Shown here: in pieces, positions 25,497 through 36,397 of the stretch
Layout of the letters: every line of letters starts with the position of its first letter
Position numbering within the stretch: position 1 is the first letter of the stretch
From: Rhizobium sp. Leaf262
Lineage (GTDB): Bacteria; Pseudomonadota; Alphaproteobacteria; Rhizobiales; Rhizobiaceae
Direction of reading: 5' to 3'
NCBI RefSeq assembly: GCF_001422245.1
Contig: NZ_LMMM01000004.1
Location: forward strand, 232,902-296,901
Length of the DNA: 64,000 nucleotides
The notes under the pieces: generated by a model
Seen by the model: the letters and a program-made list of their open reading frames with translations, nothing else
Databases searched by the model: none
Told to the model about the DNA's origin: nothing
Program-made: the position numbers and the translations under genes

Positions 25497-25987
25497 GACA
25501 GTTCGAGCAGCATCTCCAGCGCGGTCTTGACCGTCCCCAGCCGTACCTGATCGCGTCCGATATCACCGTAACGCATCTCTCTGTGAAGGATGCCGCCATC
25601 CCGTCGCTTTGCAGCCAGATTCACGAGGCCAACGGGCTTTGCCGCCGAGCCACCACCCGGACCGGCAATGCCCGTGACAGCCACGGAAAACTCTGCGCGG
25701 GAGCGATAAAGCGCGCCATGCGCCATCTGCAGTGCCGTTTCCTTCGAAACCGCGCCGAATGCTTCCAGTGTGTCGGAGGCAACGCCCAGCATGTCCATCT
25801 TGGCATCGTTCGTATAGGTCACGAATCCGCGGTCGACGACGGCAGAAGAACCGGCAATGTCCGTCAGCGCACCGGCAATCAGCCCGCCCGTACAGCTTTC
25901 CGCCGTGGAAATCATATGTCGCCAAGCGGTGAAATCCCGCACGATTTGTTGAGCCAAAACCTCTATCTCACCGGGAAACGGGCTCAT
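25484..25987 (-). CDS. CinA-family protein, nicotinamide-nucleotide amidohydrolase domain only
   Basis: This 167-residue protein is equivalent to the C-terminal PncC domain of CinA, which deamidates nicotinamide mononucleotide in NAD salvage. Marks are [21 protein letters not shown] near the N-terminus, [17 protein letters not shown], and [19 protein letters not shown]. The N-terminal molybdopterin-binding-like COG1058 domain of full-length CinA is absent, and there is no sign of a broken remnant. The ATG overlaps the ispDF stop by four bases, so they are translationally coupled. Confidence 0.92.
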   Translation of the reverse strand: MSPFPGEIEVLAQQIVRDFTAWRHMISTAESCTGGLIAGALTDIAGSSAVVDRGFVTYTNDAKMDMLGVASDTLEAFGAVSKETALQMAHGALYRSRAEFSVAVTGIAGPGGGSAAKPVGLVNLAAKRRDGGILHREMRYGDIGRDQVRLGTVKTALEMLLELSQST

Positions 25988-27171
25988 GCTGGCCTCTGCC
26001 GGTAAACGACCGTGGCCGTTGCAATCGCCGCAATGCCTTCGCGCCGCCCGACGAATCCGATTGTTTCGTTGGTGGTTGCCTTGACGGAGCAGCGGTCGAG
26101 AGAGATGTCGAGCATATCAGCCAGATTCTCGCGCATCGCCTGCCGATGCGGGCCGACACGCGGCGCTTCGGCAATGAGGGAGACGTCGGCATTCATGATC
26201 GTTCCGCCATTGTCGCGAACGAGCCTGGCCGCATGTTCCAGAAAGATGCGTGAGGCAGCACCCTTCCATTGCGGATCGGACGGCGGAAAATGATCGCCGA
26301 TATCGCCCGCACCGCACGTCGCCAGCAGCGCATCGGTCAGGGCATGAAGCGCAACATCTGCATCCGAATGGCCCATGAGCTTCTGGTCATGCGGAATGAA
26401 GATGCCGCAGAGCGTCACGCCATCGCCATCGCCCAACTGGTGCACGTCATATCCATTGCCGGTGCGTACATCCGGCAAGGCGGCGGAAAGCTTTTCGTCG
26501 GCCATGGCAATATCTCGCTTCAAGGTCAGTTTTACGTTGTCGACAAGCCCATCTACCAGCTTTACGGGGATGCCAGCCCACTCGGCAATAGAGGCATCGT
26601 CGGTGAAATCGAGGCGACCGGAGGCCGCAGCGGCGCGGTGCGCAGCCAGAATGGAGGGGTAATCGAAAGATTGCGGAGTCTGCGCCGAGTAGAGCGCGTC
26701 TCGCGAAACCGTTTCGCCAACGAAGCCGTCCGTGCCGCGCTTGAGCGTATCCGCGACGGGGACGGCGGGCAGCACGGCTTTCTCGCCCTGTAAAAGTGCT
26801 TCTTTTATCCGCTGAAGCAGTTCGCCATCGATAAAAGGCCTGACGGCGTCGTGGATCATGACATGCGTCACATCATCCCGCGACAGGGCTTCGAGACCTG
26901 CGAGAACAGATTGCTGCCGTGTCGCACCGCCATTGACACTGACAATCCGGTCGCCCGCATTCAACCTGAGACGGATGGGCTCGAACAGAGCCACATCGTC
27001 GGCGTGGATGACTATGACGATCCTGGACGCGTCATTCCAGTCCAGAAAACGCTGAAGCGTATGTTCGATCACCGCTCTGCCGCCGATCGGGCGGTATTGC
27101 TTCGGTCCCTCGTGTGGGGAACCGGCGCGCTCTCCACGCCCGGCGGCAACGATGACTATTCCGATTTTCAT
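25984..27171 (-). CDS. ispDF: Bifunctional MEP cytidylyltransferase / MECDP synthase
   Basis: This 395-residue fusion catalyses two steps of the non-mevalonate isoprenoid pathway. The IspD domain (about residues 1-225) starts with the nucleotide motif [11 protein letters not shown] and PKQYRPIGG, and continues with [12 protein letters not shown]. The IspF domain (about 235-395) begins [13 protein letters not shown] with the metal-binding Asp and His, then [19 protein letters not shown]. Fused IspDF is usual in alphaproteobacteria; the middle enzyme IspE is not in this window. The gene is divergent from dusB. Confidence 0.97.
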   Translation of the reverse strand: MKIGIVIVAAGRGERAGSPHEGPKQYRPIGGRAVIEHTLQRFLDWNDASRIVIVIHADDVALFEPIRLRLNAGDRIVSVNGGATRQQSVLAGLEALSRDDVTHVMIHDAVRPFIDGELLQRIKEALLQGEKAVLPAVPVADTLKRGTDGFVGETVSRDALYSAQTPQSFDYPSILAAHRAAAASGRLDFTDDASIAEWAGIPVKLVDGLVDNVKLTLKRDIAMADEKLSAALPDVRTGNGYDVHQLGDGDGVTLCGIFIPHDQKLMGHSDADVALHALTDALLATCGAGDIGDHFPPSDPQWKGAASRIFLEHAARLVRDNGGTIMNADVSLIAEAPRVGPHRQAMRENLADMLDISLDRCSVKATTNETIGFVGRREGIAAIATATVVYRQRPA

Positions 27172-27413
27172 GGCTCATTCCTGCATTGAACCTATGCGGT
27201 TTGCGCATCTCTTCAAAGGTTTACAGAGTTGCTGTACCGTTTTAGAACCCGGTTTGCCAGCTTCGATGCATGGTTTCGAGTTTGCCATACCTGCCGCTTT
27301 TCTAGTCTTGGATGCGCAGAAGGCAAAAATTCATCAAAACGCACAGATATGAATGCGAAAACGCTTGGCAATCTCGCAAACTCTGTCTAAAAATAATGCA
27401 TATTTAAAAATGC
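27172..27413. other. Divergent intergenic region between ispDF and dusB-ntrBC
   Basis: This region of 242 bases should hold the promoters of both units. It is AT-richer than its surroundings toward the dusB side. The main visible element is the palindrome at 27396-27415. I cannot find a perfect NtrC consensus site. Confidence 0.55.
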
Positions 27414-27415
27414 AT
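27396..27415. promoter_or_regulatory. Palindrome overlapping the dusB start codon
   Basis: ATGCAT-ATTTAAAA-ATGCAT is a perfect inverted repeat with 6-base arms and an 8-base AT centre. The second arm runs into the dusB ATG (27414). In rhizobia the dusB-ntrBC operon is known to be autoregulated by NtrC, whose sites contain TGCA half-sites. This palindrome has TGCA in both arms but not the full consensus, so the link is tentative. Confidence 0.45.
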
Positions 27416-28430
27416 GAAAGATCACCAATTGTCTGTTCCTGTCTTGTCGGATTCATTCAGCATCGGAGGCGTCACCATCCGTAACCGGGCGGTGCTTGCA
27501 CCCATGTCGGGGGTGACGGACCTGCCTTTTCGGCGTCTGGCATGGCGGTACGGCGCTGGTCTTGTCGTGACCGAAATGGTCGCCAGCCGTGAGCTGGTGG
27601 CCAATCGCGGCGAATCATGGGCTCGCCTAAAGAATGCGGGCATGGTTCCGCATATGGTGCAGCTTGCCGGTCGCGAGGCGCACTGGATGGCCGAGGCGGC
27701 GAAGATTGCTGCGGACAATGGTGCGGGGATCATCGACATCAATATGGGATGTCCGGCCAAAAAAGTGACGGGCGGCTATTCCGGCTCGGCGCTGATGCGG
27801 GACCCTGATCACGCGCTCGGTCTTATCGAGGCTACGGTGAAAGCCGTGAATGTCCCCGTCACCTTGAAGATGCGGCTTGGCTGGGACGAGATGTCTATCA
27901 ACGCGCCCGAAATTGCGGCGCGGGCACAGGCCGCAGGTGTGCAGCTGATTACCATTCACGGTCGCACGCGCATGCAGTTCTATGAAGGCCGTGCCGATTG
28001 GGATGCGATCAAGGCGGTCCGCGAGGTCATTTCAGTACCGCTGATTGCCAATGGCGATGTGGAAACGTCTGACGACGCTGCTGAAATCCTGCGGCGTTCC
28101 GGCGCAGATGCCGTGATGGTCGGTCGTGGCGCGCAGGGGCAGCCATGGCTGCCTGCGGTGCTTGCGGGCCACGCGGCACCCGAGCGTGAGCAGATCGCGG
28201 ATATTGCAGTGGAGCATTATCAGCTGATGCTGGAATTTTACGGTATCGAGGCCGGATTGCGCCACGCGCGCAAGCATCTGGGCTGGTATCTGGAGCGATT
28301 TGCGCCGGGCATGAAAACAGATGACAAGGCAAATATCATGACATCCAGAAACGAGGCGCAGGTGGTGGCTTTGCTGCGCGCCGCCCTCCAGCAAGGTGCT
28401 GACGAATCAGCCGCGAGGAAAGCCGCATGA
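27414..28430 (+). CDS. dusB: tRNA-dihydrouridine synthase (NifR3 family)
   Basis: This 338-residue flavoenzyme reduces uridines in tRNA. The FMN-binding TIM barrel shows [32 protein letters not shown] and [20 protein letters not shown] with the catalytic Cys. [17 protein letters not shown] and [12 protein letters not shown] follow. The C-terminal helical tRNA-binding domain starts near residue 250. No clear ribosome site precedes the ATG, and a palindrome spans the start. It is the first gene of the classic rhizobial operon (orf1/nifR3-ntrB-ntrC), with a 4-base overlap into ntrB. Confidence 0.95.
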   Translation: MKDHQLSVPVLSDSFSIGGVTIRNRAVLAPMSGVTDLPFRRLAWRYGAGLVVTEMVASRELVANRGESWARLKNAGMVPHMVQLAGREAHWMAEAAKIAADNGAGIIDINMGCPAKKVTGGYSGSALMRDPDHALGLIEATVKAVNVPVTLKMRLGWDEMSINAPEIAARAQAAGVQLITIHGRTRMQFYEGRADWDAIKAVREVISVPLIANGDVETSDDAAEILRRSGADAVMVGRGAQGQPWLPAVLAGHAAPEREQIADIAVEHYQLMLEFYGIEAGLRHARKHLGWYLERFAPGMKTDDKANIMTSRNEAQVVALLRAALQQGADESAARKAA

Positions 28431-29575
28431 GCGCCGAAAACGCAACGCCGGGCGGCACCAACACGCTGGCCATGGCCGTGCTCAACGCGGTCCAGAACCC
28501 TGTCATTCTGGTGGATGGCGAAGGCTTTGTGGCCTTTGCCAACTGGGAAGCCGAGGCGTTTTTCGGGGCAAGTGCGACGCATCTGGCCCGCTACCGCATT
28601 TCCACCTTCATTCCTTTCGGAAGCCCGCTGCTGGCCTTGATCGATCAGGTCCGGGAGCGCCGTGCGCCGGTTAATGAATACCGCGTCGATCTATCGTCGC
28701 CGCGTCTGGGTCAGGATAAGCTTGTCGATCTCTATGTCGCGCCTGTGGTCAGCGAGCCGGGCTCTGTCGTGGTGGTGTTTCAGGAACGCTCCATGGCCGA
28801 CAAGATCGATCGCCAGCTGACGCATCGCGCCGCCGCCCGTTCCGTCACCGGCCTTGCCTCCATGCTGGCGCATGAGATCAAGAACCCGCTCTCGGGCATT
28901 CGCGGTGCAGCGCAGCTTCTGGAAACCTCGGTTCCCGATGAAGACCGCGCATTGACGCGGCTGATCTGCGATGAGACCGACCGCATCGTCTCGCTGGTGG
29001 ACCGGATGGAGATTTTTTCCGACGAGCGCCCGGTGGACCGTATGCCGATCAACATTCACTCTGTGCTGGATCACGTAAAGGCGGTGGCGAAAGCTGGCTT
29101 TGCGCGCAACGTCAAGATCAGCGAAAACTACGATCCGTCCTTGCCGCCGGTCTATGCCAACCGCGACCAGCTGGTGCAGGTGTTTCTCAATCTGGTGAAA
29201 AACGCCGCCGAGGCGGTCAGCAACCAGCAGGATGGCGAAATCATTTTGACGACGGCGTACCGTCCCGGCATTCGTCTGTCCGTAGCGGGCACGCGTGAGC
29301 GTATTTCACTGCCACTGGAATTCTGCGTGGTCGACAACGGTCCCGGCGTTCCCGGAGACCTTCTGCCGCATCTGTTCGATCCATTCATTACCACCAAAAC
29401 CAATGGTTCCGGCCTTGGCCTTGCCCTTGTTGCGAAACTGATCGGTGCCCATGGCGGCATCGTTGAGTGTGACAGCCAGAACCACCGCACGACTTTCCGT
29501 GTTTTGATGCCCGTTTCGCCTGAAGTGGCAGTAGACGACAGCATTTTGCCGAACCCGACAGGACTTAATCGATGA
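28427..29575 (+). CDS. ntrB: Nitrogen regulation sensor kinase NtrB
   Basis: This 382-residue soluble histidine kinase/phosphatase controls NtrC in response to PII. An N-terminal PAS domain (about residues 15-125) leads to the H-box [22 protein letters not shown] with the phospho-accepting His149. The ATPase domain follows with the N-box [14 protein letters not shown], then VVDNGPGVP and [18 protein letters not shown]. It has no membrane segment. It overlaps both neighbours by four bases (dusB and ntrC), so all three are translationally coupled. Confidence 0.97.
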   Translation: MSAENATPGGTNTLAMAVLNAVQNPVILVDGEGFVAFANWEAEAFFGASATHLARYRISTFIPFGSPLLALIDQVRERRAPVNEYRVDLSSPRLGQDKLVDLYVAPVVSEPGSVVVVFQERSMADKIDRQLTHRAAARSVTGLASMLAHEIKNPLSGIRGAAQLLETSVPDEDRALTRLICDETDRIVSLVDRMEIFSDERPVDRMPINIHSVLDHVKAVAKAGFARNVKISENYDPSLPPVYANRDQLVQVFLNLVKNAAEAVSNQQDGEIILTTAYRPGIRLSVAGTRERISLPLEFCVVDNGPGVPGDLLPHLFDPFITTKTNGSGLGLALVAKLIGAHGGIVECDSQNHRTTFRVLMPVSPEVAVDDSILPNPTGLNR

Positions 29576-31023
29576 CAGCAACGATTCTCGTGGCCGACGA
29601 TGATGCGGCGATCCGTACCGTCCTCAATCAGGCTCTCAGCCGTGCCGGCTACGACGTGCGGATAACGTCCAATGCCGCGACGCTGTGGCGGTGGGTGTCT
29701 GCAGGTGAGGGCGATTTGGTCGTGACCGACGTGGTCATGCCGGATGAAAACGCGTTCGACCTTCTGCCGCGCATCAAGAAGGCGCGGCCCGACTTGCCGG
29801 TGCTGGTCATGAGCGCGCAGAACACCTTCATGACGGCCATCAAGGCCTCCGAAAAAGGTGCCTATGACTATCTACCCAAGCCCTTCGACCTGACTGAACT
29901 GATCGCCATCATCGGACGTGCTCTGTCCGAGCCCAAGCGCAAACCGGCCAAGCTTGACGATGACATGCAGGATGGCATGCCGCTGGTTGGTCGTTCCGCT
30001 GCCATGCAGGAAATATACCGCGTGCTGGCGCGTCTGATGCAGACCGATCTGACGCTGATGATAACAGGCGAGTCCGGTACGGGTAAGGAACTGGTCGCCC
30101 GCGCGCTTCATGATTACGGCAAACGCCGCAACGGCCCATTCGTCGCCATCAATATGGCTGCCATTCCGCGTGATCTGATCGAATCCGAACTCTTCGGCCA
30201 TGAAAAGGGGGCTTTCACCGGCGCGCAGAACCGCTCTACCGGTCGGTTCGAGCAGGCCGAAGGCGGGACGCTGTTTCTCGATGAAATCGGCGATATGCCG
30301 ATGGATGCTCAGACGCGTCTTTTGCGCGTGCTTCAGCAGGGCGAATACACCACCGTCGGTGGCCGCACGCCGATCCGCACGGATGTTCGCATCGTTGCCG
30401 CCACAAATAAGGACCTGAAGACCTCGATCAATCAGGGTCTGTTCCGCGAAGACCTTTATTACCGCCTTAACGTCGTGCCGTTGCGTCTGCCACCGCTTCG
30501 CGACCGTGCGGAAGACATTCCGGATCTCGTGCGCCACTTCATTCAGACCGGCGAAAAAGAGGGTCTTGAGGGCAAGCGTTTCGAGACGGAGGCGCTGGAA
30601 CTGATGAAAGCCTATGCGTGGCCGGGCAACGTGCGTGAGCTGGAAAACCTCATTCGCCGCCTGATGGCGCTTTATCCACAGGAAGTCATTACCCGCGAAA
30701 TCATCGAGCAGGAGCTTCAATCCGACGTTCCCGATAGCCCGATTGATCGCACGGCAACTCGCAGTGGCTCGCTGACCATTTCGCAGGCCGTAGAGGAAAA
30801 CATGCGTGATTACTTCTCCGGTTTCGGAGAAAACCTGCCGCCTGCGGGGCTTTACGATCGCGTTCTGCGCGAAATGGAGTATCCGCTTATCCTGGCGGCG
30901 CTTACGGCAACGCGTGGAAACCAGATCAAGGCTGCCGATCTTCTCGGTCTCAACCGAAATACGCTGCGTAAAAAGATCCGCGAACTGGGCGTCTCTGTTT
31001 ATCGCAGCTCCAGAACGGCCTGA
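29572..31023 (+). CDS. ntrC: Nitrogen regulation response regulator NtrC
   Basis: This 483-residue sigma-54 activator has three domains. The receiver (1-120) carries phospho-acceptor Asp53 in VVTDVVMP. The AAA+ domain (about 140-375) has Walker [16 protein letters not shown], a complete GAFTGA loop in [17 protein letters not shown] that contacts sigma-54, and Walker [12 protein letters not shown]. The C-terminal Fis-type helix-turn-helix includes [25 protein letters not shown]. It acts on nitrogen-limitation genes such as glnII and amtB in related bacteria. Confidence 0.98.
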   Translation: MTATILVADDDAAIRTVLNQALSRAGYDVRITSNAATLWRWVSAGEGDLVVTDVVMPDENAFDLLPRIKKARPDLPVLVMSAQNTFMTAIKASEKGAYDYLPKPFDLTELIAIIGRALSEPKRKPAKLDDDMQDGMPLVGRSAAMQEIYRVLARLMQTDLTLMITGESGTGKELVARALHDYGKRRNGPFVAINMAAIPRDLIESELFGHEKGAFTGAQNRSTGRFEQAEGGTLFLDEIGDMPMDAQTRLLRVLQQGEYTTVGGRTPIRTDVRIVAATNKDLKTSINQGLFREDLYYRLNVVPLRLPPLRDRAEDIPDLVRHFIQTGEKEGLEGKRFETEALELMKAYAWPGNVRELENLIRRLMALYPQEVITREIIEQELQSDVPDSPIDRTATRSGSLTISQAVEENMRDYFSGFGENLPPAGLYDRVLREMEYPLILAALTATRGNQIKAADLLGLNRNTLRKKIRELGVSVYRSSRTA

Positions 31024-31170
31024 TATGGTTGACAAGTGAACGGCGTCGTTGCATTTTCGCCACAATGTGTTGCTTGAAAATCACGGGGGCGCGGGATTTC
31101 AATTGCCGAATCTATCCCCGTATTTTTTCTAGTTTGTGGTGCCGTATCGCGCGGCACGGGAAAATGATCG

Positions 31171-33441
31171 ATGCGCAAGCCTGTCACCGATAGGGTTTCC
31201 GACCGTCCATCGGCGGATATAGTCATTGCCGACAGGCGCATGTCGTTTGCGTTTCCGGGGCTTGTTCTGGCTGGTGTCGCACTGGTCTGCGCCACACTTA
31301 CCCTGTTCGTTCTCCTAGGCCTGACACCCATTGCGCCGACCACCAACGTGGTCATCGCCTCCGTCATCATCAATTCGCTGTTCATTATCGGGCTGATGTA
31401 TCTGATCGGTCGGGAAATCAACCGGCTGATGAAGGCCCGCAGGCGGGGCAGGGCTGCGGCACGGCTACACGTGCGCATTGTGGCTCTGTTTTCCATCGTC
31501 GCTATTACGCCTGCGGTGCTCGTTGCGATCTTTGCGAGTATTACACTGAATGTTGGGCTTGATCGCTGGTTCGCCATCCGCACGCAGGCCATCGTGGATT
31601 CCTCCAGCAATATCGCGCAGGCCTATATGCTGGAAAATGCCGGTTACCTTCAGGGCCAGACGCTGTCTATGGCGACCGATCTGGATCGCAACCGTGCGCT
31701 GTTCTATCTCGACAGGACGGGTTTCAAGGAGTTGATGACCCGGCAGGCGAAGGGGCGCGGTTTTCTTGGTGCGTTTCTCGTTCAGGAAGATGGTGATGCG
31801 GTCGTTCAAGCGGACATCGAGACCGAAAAGCCTCTGCCAGCTATCCCGCAGGACGCGCTTGAAAAGGCGGCAGCCGGTCAACCGACACTCATTCCGCCCG
31901 GCGTAACGAACCTCGTGGGCGCGATCATCAAGCTGGAAGGCATCGGCGGAACCTTCCTCTACACGGTGCGTGCTGTCGACCCAAAGGTCATGTCGGCCAT
32001 GCGGCAGATGGAAGAAAACCGCGCCGAGTATAAGGCCATGGAGGCCGGGCGTGCGCCGCTGCAAATTGCCTTTGCCATTCTTTATCTCGGCTTTGCGCTG
32101 ATCGTGCTTCTGGCCGCCATCTGGACCGCGATTGCCGTCGCCGACCGGATCGTACGCCCCATCCGTCTTCTCATCAGTGCTGCCGACAGCGTGGCGATGG
32201 GCAACATGCATGTGCTGGTGCCCGTCCGTGCTGTGGATGGCGATGTGGGCCGGTTGGCGCGCACCTTCAACAAGATGATCTCCGAAATCCGCAGCCAGCA
32301 GGAAGAAATCATCGAGGCCAAAGACGATATCGATAATCGTCGCCGCTTTATCGAGGCGGTTCTGTCCGGCGTTACGGCGGCCGTGATCGGTGTCGACGAG
32401 CATCGTAACATCACCATCGCCAACCCCTCCGCAGAGGAGTTTCTGGCGGTATCCTCCGATAGTCTGGTGGGTCTGCCGCTCGTGGAAGTCGCGCCGGAGA
32501 TCGAGCATGTCGTGACCGAGGCTGCTGCCGCTGCGCGCATGGATTTTCGCCATCAGATCAATATCGTGCGGCGCGGCAAGGAGCGGACGCTCAACGTGCA
32601 GGTGACGCGGGAGGATGCGCGCGACGGCCATGAGTCTTACGTCATCACGCTGGATGACATCACCGATCTGCTGATCGCCCAACGCTCGACTGCATGGTCT
32701 GAAGTTGCCCGGCGTATTGCCCACGAAATCAAGAACCCGCTGACGCCGATCCAGTTGTCGGCGGAACGCATCAAGCGACGTTTTGGCAAGCAGATCAACG
32801 ACGATGCGGATCGGGCCGTTTTTGACCAGTGTACCGACACGATCGTGCGGCAGGTGGGCGATATCGGCCGCATGGTGGATGAGTTCTCCGCCTTTGCGCG
32901 TATGCCGAAGCCGACCAAGGAAATGTCGGATTTGCGCACCGTTCTCAAGGACGCCACATTCCTGCGGGAAATGGGCGCAGCGCATATACAATTTGCGACG
33001 GAGCTTGGAGACGAGCCGCTTGAAGGCATGTTCGATGCGCGCATGCTGGGGCAGGCTTTCGGTAACCTCATCAAGAATGCGACCGAAGCCATCGAGTCCG
33101 TTGCGACAGGTGACACCCCCCGCCAGGGCAAGATCGTCGTGCGGGCAGCCTATGACAAGCAGCACAACCGCTTCATAGCTGACGTCATCGATAACGGTCG
33201 CGGACTGCCGGTGGAAAATCGTCACCGGATTCTCGAACCCTATATGACGATGCGGGAAAAGGGCACGGGCCTTGGCCTCGCCATCGTCAAGAAGATCATT
33301 GAAGAACACGGCGGTCATCTGGAGTTGCACGATGCGCCCGCCGATTTCGATCAGGGCCACGGTGCCATGATCAGAGTGCTGCTGCCGCGTATCGAAGTGG
33401 CGGGCAGTGAAATTGACAAGGAAGTTGCATATGGCGTCTGA
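31171..33441 (+). CDS. ntrY: Nitrogen regulation sensor kinase NtrY
   Basis: This 756-residue membrane histidine kinase starts at ATG 31171 after a 147-base gap. It has three to four membrane segments: about residues 30-50, 58-78, 105-130, and one near 295-318 after a large periplasmic part. A HAMP domain follows (VADRIVRPIRLLISAADSVA), then a PAS domain (about 385-490). The kinase core carries the H-box [20 protein letters not shown], and the ATPase domain has NLIKNATEAIE and GTGLGLAIVKKIIEEHGG. NtrY is the partner of NtrX; the pair influences nitrogen and redox control in alphaproteobacteria. Confidence 0.96.
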   Translation: MRKPVTDRVSDRPSADIVIADRRMSFAFPGLVLAGVALVCATLTLFVLLGLTPIAPTTNVVIASVIINSLFIIGLMYLIGREINRLMKARRRGRAAARLHVRIVALFSIVAITPAVLVAIFASITLNVGLDRWFAIRTQAIVDSSSNIAQAYMLENAGYLQGQTLSMATDLDRNRALFYLDRTGFKELMTRQAKGRGFLGAFLVQEDGDAVVQADIETEKPLPAIPQDALEKAAAGQPTLIPPGVTNLVGAIIKLEGIGGTFLYTVRAVDPKVMSAMRQMEENRAEYKAMEAGRAPLQIAFAILYLGFALIVLLAAIWTAIAVADRIVRPIRLLISAADSVAMGNMHVLVPVRAVDGDVGRLARTFNKMISEIRSQQEEIIEAKDDIDNRRRFIEAVLSGVTAAVIGVDEHRNITIANPSAEEFLAVSSDSLVGLPLVEVAPEIEHVVTEAAAAARMDFRHQINIVRRGKERTLNVQVTREDARDGHESYVITLDDITDLLIAQRSTAWSEVARRIAHEIKNPLTPIQLSAERIKRRFGKQINDDADRAVFDQCTDTIVRQVGDIGRMVDEFSAFARMPKPTKEMSDLRTVLKDATFLREMGAAHIQFATELGDEPLEGMFDARMLGQAFGNLIKNATEAIESVATGDTPRQGKIVVRAAYDKQHNRFIADVIDNGRGLPVENRHRILEPYMTMREKGTGLGLAIVKKIIEEHGGHLELHDAPADFDQGHGAMIRVLLPRIEVAGSEIDKEVAYGV

Positions 33442-34795
33442 TATTCTGGTCGTAGACGACGAGGCCGACATTCGCGAAATCGTCGCTGGCATTCTGTCTG
33501 ACGAAGGCCACGAAACCCGCATGGCTTTCGACAGCGACAGCGCGCTTGCGGCCATTTCCGAGCGCGTTCCCCGGCTGATTTTCCTCGATATCTGGATGCA
33601 GGGCAGCAAGCTGGATGGTTTGGCGCTGCTGGACGAAATCAAAAGCCGTCACCCGGACCTGCCGGTGGTGATGATATCAGGCCATGGCAATATCGAAACA
33701 GCGGTCAACGCCATCAAGCGCGGCGCTTTCGACTTCATCGAAAAGCCGTTCAAGGCCGACCGTCTTATCCTCATTGCCGAGCGGGCGCTTGAAAACTCCA
33801 AGCTAAAGCGTGAGGTGTCCGAGCTAAAAAAGCGTACGGGCGACGCCGTTGAGCTGATTGGCGCGTCGCTTGCCGTATCGCAGTTGCGTCAGACGATTGA
33901 TCGCGTATCGCCCACCAACAGCCGCATCATGATTCTCGGCCCCTCCGGTTCCGGCAAGGAGCTGGTGGCGCGGATGATCCACAAGAAGTCGTCGCGCGCG
34001 ACCGGCCCTTTCGTGGCGCTGAATGCCGCAACGATCACGCCTGATCGCATGGAAATCGCGCTGTTCGGTACGGAAGGTCTGCCCGGCCAGCCGCGCAAGG
34101 TCGGCGCGCTGGAAGAAGCCCATCGCGGCGTTCTTTATCTCGATGAAGTCGGCGAGATGCCGCGCGAAACGCAAAACAAGATTCTGCGCGTTCTCGTGGA
34201 TCAGCAGTTCGAGCGCGTCGGCGGTGGCAAACGGGTGAAGGTCGATGTCCGTATCATCTCGTCAACGGCCCACAATCTCGAAGGCCTGATTGCCGACGGG
34301 CTGTTTCGCGAAGACCTCTATCACCGCCTTGCGGTGGTGCCGGTCAAGGTTCCGGCCTTGTCGGAGCGTCGCGAGGATATCCCGTTTCTAGTGGATATGT
34401 TCATGCGCCAGATTTCCGAGCAGGCGGGCATCCGCCCGCGTAAGATCGGTGACGACGCAATGGCTGTTCTGCAGACGCACGATTGGCCCGGCAATATCCG
34501 CCAGCTTCGCAACAATATCGAACGGCTGATGATTCTGGCGCGGCCCGAAGGCGGCGATACAGCGATCTCGGCGGATATGTTGCCTGCCGATATCGGCGAT
34601 ATGCTGCCGAAGATCGCGGCGCAGGGTGATCAGCACATCATGACGCTGCCATTGCGTGAGGCGCGTGAGATGTTCGAACGGGATTATCTCGTGGCCCAGA
34701 TCAACCGCTTCGGCGGCAATATTTCCCGCACGGCGGAATTTGTCGGCATGGAACGGTCGGCCCTGCATCGCAAATTGAAGTCGCTCGGCGTATAA
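33431..34795 (+). CDS. ntrX: Response regulator NtrX without the GAFTGA loop
   Basis: This 454-residue protein has NtrC-like architecture. The ATG at 33431 overlaps ntrY by 11 bases. The receiver domain carries Asp53 in IFLDIWMQG. The AAA+ domain has Walker A GPSGSGKELVARMIH and VLYLDEVGEMP as Walker B. Where NtrC has its GAFTGA loop, this protein reads FGTEGLPGQPRKVGALEEAH, so the sigma-54 contact is missing. The C-terminal Fis-like helix-turn-helix (GGNISRTAEFVGMERSALHRKLKSLG) is intact. It probably regulates sigma-70-type promoters. The loss is known for alphaproteobacterial NtrX. Confidence 0.96.
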   Translation: MASDILVVDDEADIREIVAGILSDEGHETRMAFDSDSALAAISERVPRLIFLDIWMQGSKLDGLALLDEIKSRHPDLPVVMISGHGNIETAVNAIKRGAFDFIEKPFKADRLILIAERALENSKLKREVSELKKRTGDAVELIGASLAVSQLRQTIDRVSPTNSRIMILGPSGSGKELVARMIHKKSSRATGPFVALNAATITPDRMEIALFGTEGLPGQPRKVGALEEAHRGVLYLDEVGEMPRETQNKILRVLVDQQFERVGGGKRVKVDVRIISSTAHNLEGLIADGLFREDLYHRLAVVPVKVPALSERREDIPFLVDMFMRQISEQAGIRPRKIGDDAMAVLQTHDWPGNIRQLRNNIERLMILARPEGGDTAISADMLPADIGDMLPKIAAQGDQHIMTLPLREAREMFERDYLVAQINRFGGNISRTAEFVGMERSALHRKLKSLGV

Positions 34796-34832
34796 CGATC
34801 CAACATTACCGTCTGGTCCGTAGAGAGAGCGT

Positions 34833-36209
34833 ATGAAAGTCATCATTTGCGGCGCAGGCCAGGTGGGTTACGGCATTGCGGAGCAATTGTCGCGTGAGGA
34901 TAACGAGGTTTCCGTTATCGACACCTCGGCAGCGCTGATTGCGGCTATTACCGAAACACTGGATGTGCGCGGCTATGTCGGCCACGGCGCTCATCCTGAC
35001 ATGCTGGCCAAGGCTGGCGCCGATCAGGCCGATATGATCATTGCCGTGACCCTTTACGATGAGATCAACATCGTCGCCTGCGAAGTGGCGCATGCGCTGT
35101 TCAGTGTGCCGACCAAGGTCGCCCGCATCCGCGACCAGAGCTATCTCCAGCCGGAATATGGTGACCTCTTCAGCCGCGAGAACATGTCCATCGACGTGAC
35201 GATTTCGCCGGAAATCGAAGTCGGCAAGATGGTGCTACGTCGAATAGCGTTTCCTGGCGCAACGGATGTCGTGCGTTTCGCCGACGACAACGTCTTTATG
35301 CTGGCCATCGAGTGCATGGAGGATTGTCCTGTCGTCAACACGCCATTGCAGCAGTTGAGCCATCTATTCCCGGATTTGGTCGCGACCGTGGTTGGCGTCT
35401 ATCGCAACGGCCATTTGAAGGCCGTCGATTCCTCACAGCAACTGCGCACGGGTGACTTGGCCTACGTCATATGCCAGCATCAGCATGCACGACGAACACT
35501 TGGCCTTTTTGGTCATGAAGAGAAAGAGGCCGGGCGCATCGTTATCGCCGGCGGCGGCAATATCGGCCAGTATGTGGCGCGATCCATCGAAGAGCTTCAG
35601 CCCAAGACGCGTGTGAAGATCATCGAGGCCGATCGCGACAGAGCCATCGCGGCCTCTGAAAAGCTCAACTCCACGATTGTCCTCAACGGCTCCGTGCTGG
35701 ATCAGAAGATTTTGCATCAGGCCGACATTCAGGATGCTGACCTGATCGTAACGCTGACCAATAACGATCAGACCAATATTCTTGGCGCAGTCATGGCAAA
35801 GCAGCTCGGGTGCAAGTCGAACCTGGCGCTTCTGAACGGTCCATCGTTTCACGATGTTGCAAAATCGCTTGCCCTCGATGCCTATATCAACCCGCGTGCG
35901 GTGACCATTTCACGCGTTTTGCAACATGTGCGAAAGGGTCGCATTCGATCTGTCTATGCGGTTCAAAGAGGGAATGGTGAAATCATCGAGGCCGAAGCTC
36001 TTGATACATCGCCATTGGTGGGGCAGGCGCTTCGGGATGTCGATCTGCCGGACGGTGTGCGAATCGGTGTCATCTATCGGGACAAGAAAGTTTTGCGTCC
36101 CGATGGGAACACCAAAATCAAGGCGAAAGACCGCGTCATCCTCTTCGCGTCTTCGGACGCGGTTCGCGAGGTAGAACAGCTATTCCGTGTATCTATCCAA
36201 TATTTCTAA
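34833..36209 (+). CDS. trkA: Trk potassium uptake system protein TrkA
   Basis: This 458-residue cytoplasmic NAD(H)-binding regulatory subunit belongs to the Trk potassium transporter. It has two RCK-N Rossmann repeats: the first starts MKVIICGAGQVGYGIAEQLS, and the second (about residue 230) starts IVIAGGGNIGQYVARSIEE. Each is followed by a TrkA-C domain. The membrane subunit TrkH is not in this window. It follows ntrX by 37 bases in the same direction. Close linkage of trkA to ntrYX is usual in rhizobia. Confidence 0.96.
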   Translation: MKVIICGAGQVGYGIAEQLSREDNEVSVIDTSAALIAAITETLDVRGYVGHGAHPDMLAKAGADQADMIIAVTLYDEINIVACEVAHALFSVPTKVARIRDQSYLQPEYGDLFSRENMSIDVTISPEIEVGKMVLRRIAFPGATDVVRFADDNVFMLAIECMEDCPVVNTPLQQLSHLFPDLVATVVGVYRNGHLKAVDSSQQLRTGDLAYVICQHQHARRTLGLFGHEEKEAGRIVIAGGGNIGQYVARSIEELQPKTRVKIIEADRDRAIAASEKLNSTIVLNGSVLDQKILHQADIQDADLIVTLTNNDQTNILGAVMAKQLGCKSNLALLNGPSFHDVAKSLALDAYINPRAVTISRVLQHVRKGRIRSVYAVQRGNGEIIEAEALDTSPLVGQALRDVDLPDGVRIGVIYRDKKVLRPDGNTKIKAKDRVILFASSDAVREVEQLFRVSIQYF

Positions 36210-36397
36210 AACATTGGGTTTGAAACAAAAAAAGCCTATCCCAGTAAATCGGGGTGAGTTTTTCCACATTGCGGAACAGATCGTGATTTGATACCAGAGT
36301 TGCTGATCGGCTGACTGGGGACGAGGTTCATCCGATCCTATTATTGATTGTTTATTTCCCGGTCTCCCATCCGGGCAAAAAAGAAAGAATCGGCGCC

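Noticed and set aside
31465..33642. A 725-codon minus-strand frame opposite ntrY
   Set aside because: It is the antisense shadow of a clear histidine kinase gene.
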